This document shows positions 1-6,873 of a stretch of DNA of 7,899 nt, piece by piece; the stretch's first letter is position 1; every line of letters begins with the position of its first letter. The stretch is from Candidatus Kerfeldbacteria bacterium (GTDB lineage Bacteria > Patescibacteriota > Patescibacteriia > Veblenbacterales > UBA10138), in contig JACRFN010000001.1 in NCBI GenBank assembly GCA_016217875.1, positions 1 through 7,899 on the forward strand. The letters run 5' to 3'. Position numbers and translations under genes: made by a program. Below the pieces are notes generated by a model that saw nothing but the letters and a program-made list of their open reading frames with translations, was not told where the DNA came from and searched no databases.

Positions 1-67
1 AAATTCACCCACCCCGAACAACACCTCGCCTGACTCGGTGTGTACGGGGCAAGCCTCCATCACCTCC

Positions 68-3000
68 ATGCCTAAATTTACACACTTACACGTCCATAGT
101 CACTACTCTCTCCTTGACGGCTTGTCAAAAATTCCTGACTTAGTGAGTTTTGCCAAGGCTCAGGGTTTTGACGCCCTGGCTCTCACTGATCACGGCGTCA
201 TGCACGGCGTGATTGAATTTTATAAAGAAGCCACGGCCCAGGGCCTCAAGCCCATACTCGGCCTGGAAGCATACATAGCGCCGCGCGCCTTAACCGATAA
301 GCAGCCACGAACTGACGACCAACTGTCGCATCTGGTACTGCTGGCCCGGACAATCGAAGGATATCGTAATCTGCTTAAACTGGTTACTATCTCCCAACTG
401 CAGGGCTTTTATTATAAACCCCGACTAGATCACGATACTCTGCAACAATATCATCAAGGATTAGTAGCTCTGTCCGCTTGTTTAAAGGGAGAAATTCCTC
501 AAGCCCTGCGGCGCGGCGATGACAAGGGCGCCAAGCTGTTGGCGCAAACCTATGCAGGTATTTTTGGCGAGAATAATTTTTATTTAGAAGTCCAGGCACA
601 CCCTGAACTCATTGAACAAGTGGAATTGAATAGACGGTTACGCCAATTCTCCCAAGAGGTTTCTTTGCCCTTGATTGCCACTAACGACAGCCACTATCTC
701 CACTCCGCCGATCAGGAAGCGCAAGATATTCTGGTGTGTATTCAAACAGGCAAAACGGTTGATGACGCCGAGCGTCTGGATATGCGCGGACTTGACACTT
801 CGCTCAAAAGTGAGGATACCATGCGCCAAGATTTGCCCGACTTTGCCGACGCCATCGAGCGAGCGGGCTCCCTCGCCCAAGAATTGACGGTTGAGTTGCC
901 TTTGGGGCAAAGATTCTTCCCCACCTATCCTACGCCGGAAGGGGAAACGCCTGAGGCTTACCTTAGACTAATGGCTGAGCAAGGCTTGGCCCGTCACTAC
1001 ACTCAGGGCGTATCTGAGGAAGTGCGCCAGCGTATGGAATACGAACTTGGCCTTATTATGACCAAGGGCTACGCCAGCTATTTTCTGGCCGTGGCTGATT
1101 TTGTAAACTGGGCACGCCAGCAGAATATCATCGCCACTACCCGTGGTTCGGCCGCTGGCTCCCTTGTTTCCTACCTAATTGGCATCACTACCATCAATCC
1201 CCTTACCTACGGCTTACCGTTTGAACGATTCCTTAATCCGGAACGCCCTTCACCGCCTGATATAGATATGGACTTCGCTGACAATCGTCGCGACGAAGTG
1301 ATTGCTTACGTCACAGCCAAGTATGGCGTGGACAAAGTAGCGCAAATAATCACTTTCGGTACCATGGCGGCAAGAGCCGCCGTGCGCGATGTCGGACGCG
1401 CCCTAGGCTACCCTTATAGTTTGTGTGATCGAGTGGCCAAACTGATTCCTTTTGGTAGCCAGGGTTTTCACATGACTATTGAACGCGCTCTTAAAGAATC
1501 TGACGAACTCAAAAGCCTAAACGAATCAGATCCACAAATTACTAGGCTGCTTACCCTAGCCCGTAAAGTAGAAGGTTGCGCTCGTCACGCTTCCATTCAC
1601 GCCGCGGGTGTAGTAATTGCTCCCACACCTCTTACCGACTACACACCCCTGCAATATGACGTGGAAGGCAAACATATCATTACCCAATATGACATGTGGT
1701 CGTGCGAAGACGTCGGCTTGGTTAAAATGGATTTTTTAGGTATCCGAAACCTATCTATCATGGGTAGTAACATTAAAATAATTGCCAAAACCAGGGGGGT
1801 AAAGATTGATTTAGAAAACCTACCACTTAACGATGTTAAGACCTTCGCCCTGATGGCCAGAGGCGAGACCATGGGTATGTTTCAACTTGGTGGTAGCGGT
1901 ATGACTCGTTATCTTAAGGAGTTGGAGCCCTCATCTATTACCGACATCATGGCTATGGTGGCCCTTTTCCGCCCGGGCCCCATGAACTCCATCCCGGAAT
2001 TTATTCAACGTAAGCATAATCCCCAAACTATCACTTACCTTGATCCTCGACTCAAGGATATCCTCCACTCTTCCTATGGCATTATCACCTACCAGGATGA
2101 TGTCTTGCTCATCGCTATTGAACTCGCCGGCTACTCTTGGGAAGAAGCTGATAAACTAAGAAAGGCCATGGGTAAAAAAATACCCAAGGAGATGGCCAGA
2201 CAAAAAGAAAAATTTATTTCTGGCTGTGTCACTAAAGGAAATTTAAACGAAGGTAAGGCTCGTACTTTGTGGGAACTGATTGAACCATTTGCGGCCTACG
2301 GCTTTAACAAAGCGCACGCGGCCTCCTACGGCATTGTGGCTTACCAAACGGCCTACTTAAAAGCCAACTTCACTACAGAATTTATGGCCGCCTTAATGAC
2401 GGCTGAATCAGGCGACTTGGTCACTGTGGCTCAGGCTGTAGCCGAGTGTCAGCGACTCGGCATTACGGTCCTGCCGCCGGACGTTAACGAAAGTCTGGGA
2501 ACTTTTACCGTAGTCGATGAACGCCGTATTCGTTTTGGTTTGTACGCCATTAAAAATCTAGGCGAACAAGTAGCCGAATCGATAATCGCTGAGCGACGCC
2601 AAGCCGGTCCCTTCCAATCGCTGGAAAATTTTTTGAGTCGTACCGCCGGACGCGAAGTCAACAAGAAATCATTGGAGAGCCTGATAAAATGCGGCGCACT
2701 CGACAGCCTGCACCCGGAACGGCGACAGTTAATTGAATCTTTGGAATCGCTCCTGAGCTACGCTAAACAAGCAGCTCAGGCCAAAAGTACCCAACAATCT
2801 AGCCTGTTTAGCGGGGCCAGCGGCGTAGCAGTCAAGTCTTCAGTTAAACTCACAGAAGTATCGCCTACCACCAACCAAGAACGACTGGCCTGGGAGCGCG
2901 AATTATTAGGGCTTTATGTTACAGCCCACCCCTTCGCTGATTATGCCCCGGTCTTGGCTGGCATCGTGGTACCACTAAAAAACCTACCTGACTTGGCTGG

Positions 3001-3547
3001 TGAACCAGCTGTAACTGTGTCTGGACTCGTCACCGCTATCAAACCCATAACTACCAAAAAAGGCGAGCCTATGCTTTTTGCCACTCTGGAAGATACCGAA
3101 GGCAATTGTGAGCTGGTGGTTTTCCCGGATACCTACCGCTCGGTGCGCGCCTGGCTGATACCAGACGCTATCGTGGCCGTACGCGGACGCCTGTCCAAAC
3201 GCGATGGCGCCAGAAAAATAATAGCCCAAAGCGCCCTGCCCTTGACCCAGGCGAGTGAAGCGGCCCAAGCTATTAAACTATGGCAAATGGAAAGAGTTGG
3301 TAATTATACCCCAGCCAAACCAGTAACTGAGCCACCGGACGTCGAGCTAAGGTTGCCGGCCGGGGCTAGCCGCGACATGTTACTGCAACTCAAAGCCACC
3401 TGCCAACACTTTAGTGGCACCATACCGGTCAGCTTTTTAGTGGCATCTGGCGGTGCTTGGAAAAAAATTACCACTCCCTACAAAGTCAACCCCAGTCAAG
3501 AATTTTATCAGGCTATAAAACGGGTCTTGGGCGAAGTCATGACCTAA
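68..3547 (+). CDS. dnaE: DNA polymerase III subunit alpha, DnaE1 type
   Basis: This is the catalytic subunit of the replicative DNA polymerase, 1159 residues, the usual length for DnaE. The PHP domain lies at about 3-280 and keeps every expected metal ligand: H8, H10, D17, H42, E67, H88, C138, D207 and H209. The palm carries D400 and D402 (PDIDMDF) and D555 (KMDFLGIRNL), equivalent to E. coli D401, D403 and D555. The fingers motif FNKAHAASYGIVAYQTAYLKA-like follows, then a helix-hairpin-helix region, a beta-clamp motif QSSLF at 910-914, an OB fold at about 982-1059 and a short C-terminal domain. I chose ATG 68 because homologues begin a few residues before the HxH motif. An in-frame GTG at 38 would add 10 unconvincing residues. 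No purine-rich ribosome site precedes either start. The frame is open to the left edge. The intact PHP suggests intrinsic proofreading, which is inferred from the family. Confidence 0.97.
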   Translation: MPKFTHLHVHSHYSLLDGLSKIPDLVSFAKAQGFDALALTDHGVMHGVIEFYKEATAQGLKPILGLEAYIAPRALTDKQPRTDDQLSHLVLLARTIEGYRNLLKLVTISQLQGFYYKPRLDHDTLQQYHQGLVALSACLKGEIPQALRRGDDKGAKLLAQTYAGIFGENNFYLEVQAHPELIEQVELNRRLRQFSQEVSLPLIATNDSHYLHSADQEAQDILVCIQTGKTVDDAERLDMRGLDTSLKSEDTMRQDLPDFADAIERAGSLAQELTVELPLGQRFFPTYPTPEGETPEAYLRLMAEQGLARHYTQGVSEEVRQRMEYELGLIMTKGYASYFLAVADFVNWARQQNIIATTRGSAAGSLVSYLIGITTINPLTYGLPFERFLNPERPSPPDIDMDFADNRRDEVIAYVTAKYGVDKVAQIITFGTMAARAAVRDVGRALGYPYSLCDRVAKLIPFGSQGFHMTIERALKESDELKSLNESDPQITRLLTLARKVEGCARHASIHAAGVVIAPTPLTDYTPLQYDVEGKHIITQYDMWSCEDVGLVKMDFLGIRNLSIMGSNIKIIAKTRGVKIDLENLPLNDVKTFALMARGETMGMFQLGGSGMTRYLKELEPSSITDIMAMVALFRPGPMNSIPEFIQRKHNPQTITYLDPRLKDILHSSYGIITYQDDVLLIAIELAGYSWEEADKLRKAMGKKIPKEMARQKEKFISGCVTKGNLNEGKARTLWELIEPFAAYGFNKAHAASYGIVAYQTAYLKANFTTEFMAALMTAESGDLVTVAQAVAECQRLGITVLPPDVNESLGTFTVVDERRIRFGLYAIKNLGEQVAESIIAERRQAGPFQSLENFLSRTAGREVNKKSLESLIKCGALDSLHPERRQLIESLESLLSYAKQAAQAKSTQQSSLFSGASGVAVKSSVKLTEVSPTTNQERLAWERELLGLYVTAHPFADYAPVLAGIVVPLKNLPDLAGEPAVTVSGLVTAIKPITTKKGEPMLFATLEDTEGNCELVVFPDTYRSVRAWLIPDAIVAVRGRLSKRDGARKIIAQSALPLTQASEAAQAIKLWQMERVGNYTPAKPVTEPPDVELRLPAGASRDMLLQLKATCQHFSGTIPVSFLVASGGAWKKITTPYKVNPSQEFYQAIKRVLGEVMT

Positions 3548-3551
3548 TTTA

Positions 3552-3580
3552 TCGACTAGCGCTCGATTTCCTGCTATAGT
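3552..3580 (+). promoter_or_regulatory. Putative extended -10 promoter for the 3603 gene
   Basis: The -10 hexamer TATAGT lies at 3575-3580, preceded by TGC, which gives an extended -10. TCGACT at 3552-3557 is a 4/6 match to TTGACA at 17-bp spacing. A transcript would begin near 3587 and leave a leader of only about 16 nt before the ATG at 3603. No Shine-Dalgarno sequence is visible in that leader (gataagaaaataaatact). The site sits in the 55-bp gap after dnaE, so the downstream gene probably has its own promoter, although read-through from dnaE is possible because no terminator hairpin is seen in the gap. Confidence 0.5.
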
Positions 3581-3602
3581 TAAAGATAAGAAAATAAATA
3601 CT

Positions 3603-4754
3603 ATGCCACCCTATCCCCTTCCTACCACTCCTAATTCTACAACCTCAACTCCCATACCCTATCGCCGAATTGTGGTGAGTTTCCTCATAGCGGTAGCCGC
3701 TATTGTAATATTAGTGCTCTATTACACTCTACCGCGCGCCACTATCACCCTAGAAGTTGAGCCCTCTAAAGAAATAATGGAAACTACCCTGCTAGCGGCC
3801 GCCCTGGAAAACCAAGGAGATCTTAAGGGCGTAATCCGTCGAACTGAAGTAAGCGGCAACCAGACTGGCACCGCTTCGCCTGCCGGTGAGCGTGAAGCCA
3901 AAGCCTCTGGCGTAGTAACTTTAGTCAACACCACAACCACACCACAAACGTTAATTGCCACCACGCGCCTGCTCTCGGCCGAAGGTGTACTTTTCCGGCT
4001 GCAGAAAACGATTACCATAAACGGCAACAGCCGTCTGGAGACATCTGTCATAGCTGATCAGCCTGGCGAAGCCAGCGCTATCGGGCCGAGCCGCTTTACT
4101 ATACCCGGACTTAAGCCTAGTTTGCGGGAAAAAATTTATGCCGAGGCAAGCGAACCCATGCGACGCAAGGAAAAACCAGGCAGTAAGGTGACTGAACTTG
4201 ATCTAGAGCAGGCCAGAAAATCCTTAATTGATTCCCTCATACCGCAGGCCCTGGCCAAACTACGCGAGCAGCTGCCAGCTGACCAACGGGAACTCAATGT
4301 CATACACCAAAATGAGGTAGTAAGCTCCTCCTCTAGCGTACCAGCCGGCAACGACGCCACTGAATTTACCTATGAAGCAAAAATCAAAGTAACGGCCGTC
4401 TTTTATAACCCCTCAAGCTTGCGTGAGAAGGCTGTAGCCAAGCTGCAGGCAGATGAAAACAGCGGGCGAAAAATCGCCACTATCGAAGAGCAAAGTCTGG
4501 TTGTTACCATTGATGAGGTTAAAGAAGACCTGAGCTCGACCTTGCTCCGTGTTAAGTTCCTGGCCCAAGTAACGGTAACTGATCCGGAACAGGCCTTTAG
4601 TCGTGTTGAACTAATCGGCCGAACACCGGAGGAGGTGCGCCAGCATTTCTCCGCCATGCCCGGAGTAAGGAGCGTGGAAATAGAGCTTAAACCATTTTGG
4701 GTCTCCAGCGTGCCGACAATAGTGGATAATATCACCCTCCAAATCAAGCCCTAA
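3603..4754 (+). CDS. Single-pass membrane protein, baseplate-J-like family of CPR bacteria
   Basis: This 383-residue protein has a short Pro/Thr/Ser-rich cytoplasmic N-terminus (1-20), two arginines (21-22), one strongly hydrophobic helix (about 23-41) and a large exported part. There is no signal-peptidase site, so it should be an N-in, C-out anchored surface protein. Recognisable blocks are ASGVVTLVN (101-109) followed by LIATTRLLSAEGVLFRL, then FTIPGLKP (165-172) and the IYAEASEPM segment. A C-terminal block ends in PFWVSSVP and a beta-rich tail. From memory these blocks match a family common in Patescibacteria and often labelled baseplate J/gp47-like. No tail or secretion genes lie nearby, so a contractile-injection role is not supported. 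A cell-envelope or surface function is more plausible but unproven. The middle (about 190-230) is charged and probably helical. The start is supported by the promoter just upstream and by the anchor position. The fold and membrane topology are well supported; the function is unknown. Confidence 0.8.
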   Translation: MPPYPLPTTPNSTTSTPIPYRRIVVSFLIAVAAIVILVLYYTLPRATITLEVEPSKEIMETTLLAAALENQGDLKGVIRRTEVSGNQTGTASPAGEREAKASGVVTLVNTTTTPQTLIATTRLLSAEGVLFRLQKTITINGNSRLETSVIADQPGEASAIGPSRFTIPGLKPSLREKIYAEASEPMRRKEKPGSKVTELDLEQARKSLIDSLIPQALAKLREQLPADQRELNVIHQNEVVSSSSSVPAGNDATEFTYEAKIKVTAVFYNPSSLREKAVAKLQADENSGRKIATIEEQSLVVTIDEVKEDLSSTLLRVKFLAQVTVTDPEQAFSRVELIGRTPEEVRQHFSAMPGVRSVEIELKPFWVSSVPTIVDNITLQIKP

Positions 4755-4755
4755 C

Positions 4756-4784
4756 TTGACTAAACTAAGTCAAAAGTCTAGCCT
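4756..4784 (+). promoter_or_regulatory. Weak candidate promoter of the thrS leader
   Basis: TTGACT at 4756-4761 is a 5/6 match to the -35 consensus. TAGCCT at 4779-4784, 17 bp downstream, keeps the T-A-T positions of a -10 but is weak. It would start the RNA near 4791, just before the first hairpin of the T-box leader, which is where a leader should begin. The same bases form a small inverted repeat (TTGAC 4756-4760 / GTCAA 4769-4773) without a U-tract, so this is not a terminator for the preceding gene. No better promoter was found between 4755 and the leader. Confidence 0.3.
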
Positions 4785-4790
4785 GAAAGA

Positions 4791-4967
4791 GCACGCAGTT
4801 GCGGCAGCTACCAACTGTCCGGCCCCGCGGTCGCGGGGCGTCCCCGCTGGGACCTAAACGTACGAACAATTTACGAGTGATCCGATGTACTTCGGATAAT
4901 TTGGGTGGAACCGTCCGATGTCCATCGGACCCCAAACGAAACTTTATTCGTTTGGGTTGTTTTATTT
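4791..4967 (+). promoter_or_regulatory. T-box riboswitch (tRNA-Thr sensing) controlling thrS
   Basis: The hallmark T-box sequence GGGTGGAACC lies at 4903-4912. The antiterminator folds perfectly: TTTGGG (4900-4905) pairs with CCCAAA (4931-4936), the 7-nt bulge TGGAACC is at 4906-4912, and GTCCGAT (4913-4919) pairs with ATCGGAC (4924-4930) around a GTCC loop. The bulge UGGA would pair with a tRNA 3' end of UCCA, so it predicts U73. Stem III is ATCCGA (4880-4885) with TCGGAT (4892-4897). Upstream, a 6-bp hairpin CAGTTG/CAACTG (4796-4801/4812-4817) presents ACC (4810-4812), a Thr codon followed by A, as the candidate specifier. A GC-rich block (4819-4854) may be Stem II. Uncharged tRNA-Thr binding should favour the antiterminator and allow thrS transcription. 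The 5' boundary, Stem I and the specifier are inferred. The T-box core and its switch are directly visible. Confidence 0.92.
4931..4967 (+). terminator. T-box regulated intrinsic terminator
   Basis: A perfect 10-bp stem CCCAAACGAA (4931-4940) / TTCGTTTGGG (4947-4956) with loop ACTTTA is followed by TTGTTTTATTT. Its 5' arm CCCAAA is the same segment that forms the 3' side of antiterminator helix A1, so the two structures exclude each other. This identifies transcription attenuation, not translational control, as the mode of regulation of thrS, which starts about 90 nt further on. Confidence 0.93.
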
Positions 4968-4987
4968 AAATGCAAAATGTAAATATC

Positions 4988-5042
4988 AAAAATCAAAATT
5001 ATTTTTATATTTTTAACTTTGTCATTTTTCATTTTGATTTTT
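4988..5042. repeat. 12-bp inverted repeat in AT-rich thrS spacer
   Basis: AAAAATCAAAAT (4988-4999) is perfectly repeated in inverse as ATTTTGATTTTT (5031-5042), with a 31-bp AT-rich centre. It sits in the spacer 4968-5058, which is almost entirely A and T and contrasts sharply with the roughly 50% GC of the rest. The spacer separates the regulated terminator from the thrS start and has no Shine-Dalgarno sequence, no clear promoter and no open frame. In RNA the arms could form a weak hairpin just upstream of the start codon. It could also be a copy of a dispersed intergenic repeat, which one window cannot show. Confidence 0.6.
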
Positions 5043-5058
5043 AAATTTTAAATTTATT

Positions 5059-6804
5059 ATGTATTCTTCTCTCGAATCAAAACGTCATTCCCTCTCCCAC
5101 CTTCTGGCCGCTGCTGTTTTGGAATTGTGGCCGGAAGCCAAGCCCACCTTGGGACCGCCGGTAGACAATGGCTTTTATTATGATTTTGACCTGCCGCAGG
5201 CTATCTCTGACTCAGATCTAGTCAAAATTGAAGCCAAGATGCAGGAAATATTGCCCACCTGGGATGACTTTACCAAATTTGAACTGACACCCCACCAAGC
5301 CAAAACGGAATTCAGTGGCAATATTTACAAACATGAATTGATAGACGGCATTACGGCTGAAGGGCAAAAGGTAACGGTTTACCAATCAGGTAAATTCCGC
5401 GACCTCTGCCGCGGCGGACACGTAGCGCACATGAAAAACATTAAACCAGACTCGTGGAAATTAGACCGGCTGGCTGGGGCCTACTGGCGCGGCGACGAGA
5501 AGAACAAAATGCTGACTCGCATCTACGGCCTGGCCTTTGACACTAAAAAAGAATTGACAGAGTACCTCAAACAACGTGAGGAGGCTCAAAAACGCGACCA
5601 CAGAAAACTGGGAAGTCAGTTAGGTCTTTTTACGTTCTCTGAGCTTGTGGGCAGCGGCCTACCGCTCTATACACCAAAAGGGGCTCTCATCCGTCGACTC
5701 TTAAACGAATATATAGAAGAACTACAGTCTAAAGCCGGCTACACCCAGGTCTGGACGCCGCAGATGGCGCGGGCGGAACTATTTAAAACCTCCGGTCACT
5801 ATGATAAGTATCACGACAGTATGTTCCGGGTTGTTTCAAATTATTCCCAAGAGGAGATTTTCCTCAAGCCGATGAACTGTCCGCAGCACACCCAAATCTA
5901 CGCCAGCGAACAACGCAGTTACCGCGACCTGCCGCTGAGGTTTAGCGACTTTGCCATGCTGTATCGCGATGAAAAACCAGGCGAGTTGAGCGGACTGGCG
6001 CGCGTCCGGGCGTTCTCGCAGGACGACTGCCACATCTTTTGCCGCGCCGACCAAGTTGACGAGGAAATAGACCAGGTGCTGGCTATGACCAAGGAGGTTA
6101 TGAAAACTTTTGGTTTCTCCTACCGCTATCGCCTCTCCACCCACGACCCTGGGCATCCAGAAAAATACATCGGTGATCCCGCTACCTGGGACAAACTGGA
6201 GAAATGGGCTGAACGCATTATAAAACGCAACCAGATAAATTACTTTGATGGCCCGGGCGAAGCCGCCTTCTATGGCCCCAAAATGGACCTGATGGCCACA
6301 GACGCCTTGGGCCGCGAATGGCAGCTCTCCACCGTACAGATAGACTTTTTTCTGCCGGAACGCTTTAAACTTACTTACATAGACCGGGCTGGTGTTGAAA
6401 AACGGCCGGTAATGATTCACCGCGCCATCCTCGGCTCACCAGAACGCTTCCTGATGGTACTTATTGAACATTACGCTGGCGCTTTTCCTATGTGGCTTTC
6501 GCCGGTGCAAGTTAAAGTGCTGCCAGTGGGGGCTAGTCATCACGAATTCTGCGGTAAACTTTCTGCTGAGCTGCGTGACCACAACATACGCGCCGAAGTG
6601 GACGACGCCAACGAAACCATCGGTAACAAAATCAGAAAGGCCGAGCACGAGAAAGTGCCCTACTCCTTAGTTGTTGGTGATAAGGAAATGTCGTCAGGGC
6701 AACTTGCTATCCGCCGCCGGGGGCACAAAGAGCTTACTAATCTGGAGCGAGCAGAATTCATAGCTCAACTTGAGCAGGAAATCAAGGAGCGACGTTCATT
6801 TTAG
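5059..6804 (+). CDS. thrS: Threonyl-tRNA synthetase lacking the TGS domain
   Basis: This class II synthetase charges tRNA-Thr with threonine in the cytoplasm and removes mischarged serine. At 581 residues it is about 60 shorter than E. coli ThrRS (642) because the N-terminal TGS domain is absent. The N2 editing domain starts at once with RHSLSH (H10, H14) and keeps LCRGGH (C117, H121). The catalytic core has motif 2 YRDEKPGELSGLARVRAF with R303, the zinc ligands C274 (MNCPQH), H325 (DDCHIF) and H454 (MIHRAILGSPERF), and motif 3. Their spacing matches E. coli C334, H385 and H511. The C-terminal anticodon-binding domain runs from about 480 to the end. No coding sequence upstream could supply a TGS domain: that space is the T-box leader and an AT-rich spacer. 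The ATG at 5059 is the only sensible start and lacks a Shine-Dalgarno sequence. Expression should rise when tRNA-Thr is uncharged. Confidence 0.97.
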   Translation: MYSSLESKRHSLSHLLAAAVLELWPEAKPTLGPPVDNGFYYDFDLPQAISDSDLVKIEAKMQEILPTWDDFTKFELTPHQAKTEFSGNIYKHELIDGITAEGQKVTVYQSGKFRDLCRGGHVAHMKNIKPDSWKLDRLAGAYWRGDEKNKMLTRIYGLAFDTKKELTEYLKQREEAQKRDHRKLGSQLGLFTFSELVGSGLPLYTPKGALIRRLLNEYIEELQSKAGYTQVWTPQMARAELFKTSGHYDKYHDSMFRVVSNYSQEEIFLKPMNCPQHTQIYASEQRSYRDLPLRFSDFAMLYRDEKPGELSGLARVRAFSQDDCHIFCRADQVDEEIDQVLAMTKEVMKTFGFSYRYRLSTHDPGHPEKYIGDPATWDKLEKWAERIIKRNQINYFDGPGEAAFYGPKMDLMATDALGREWQLSTVQIDFFLPERFKLTYIDRAGVEKRPVMIHRAILGSPERFLMVLIEHYAGAFPMWLSPVQVKVLPVGASHHEFCGKLSAELRDHNIRAEVDDANETIGNKIRKAEHEKVPYSLVVGDKEMSSGQLAIRRRGHKELTNLERAEFIAQLEQEIKERRSF

Positions 6805-6812
6805 CAGGCAAT

Positions 6813-6854
6813 AAAAAACCGCCCCCGCACCTCTATTAAGAGACATGGTGACGG
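6813..6854 (-). terminator. Imperfect hairpin, possible terminator of the response regulator gene
   Basis: Read on the minus strand, CCG and CACC (6854-6847) face GGTG and CGG (6831-6819) around an inner CTCT-TAAT-AGAG hairpin (6842-6831), followed by TTTTTT (6818-6813). The right arm has a G-rich bulge, so the stem is imperfect. A flanking inverted repeat GCAGGC (6804-6809) / GCCTGC (6854-6859) could extend it and overlaps the last base of the thrS stop codon. It lies between two convergent genes. On the plus strand the nearest T-run (6879-6883) is inside the regulator gene and too far from the hairpin, so a thrS terminator is not clear. Confidence 0.4.
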
Positions 6855-6873
6855 CCTGCAGTACCAAATACTA

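Noticed and set aside
1..33. A frame ending in KFTHPEQHLA and TGA just before dnaE, possibly the tail of an upstream gene.
   Set aside because: Only ten codons are visible, and two other frames are also open here, so nothing distinguishes a real gene end from chance.
38..67. GTG start at 38 for dnaE, adding ten residues.
   Set aside because: The extra residues do not resemble DnaE N-termini, and ATG 68 places the HxH motif at the usual distance.
4403..4747. A 114-codon minus-strand frame, and a 109-codon one at 3722-4051, inside the 3603 gene.
   Set aside because: Both are antisense to well-supported coding sequence and have low-complexity Ser/Arg/Val-rich products, so they are shadows.
4756..4773. 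TTGAC/GTCAA hairpin as a terminator for the 3603 gene.
   Set aside because: The stem is only 5 bp with a mostly A/T loop and no following U-tract. It fits better as part of a -35 region.
4879..4967. Multiple nearby hairpins considered as a CRISPR-like or mobile-element repeat.
   Set aside because: The repeats are explained by Stem III, the antiterminator and the terminator of the T-box. There are no regular spacers, transposase or target-site duplications.
5836..6420. A 194-codon open frame on the minus strand inside thrS.
   Set aside because: It is fully antisense to the conserved catalytic core of ThrRS, and its product shows no recognisable domain. It is a codon-bias shadow.
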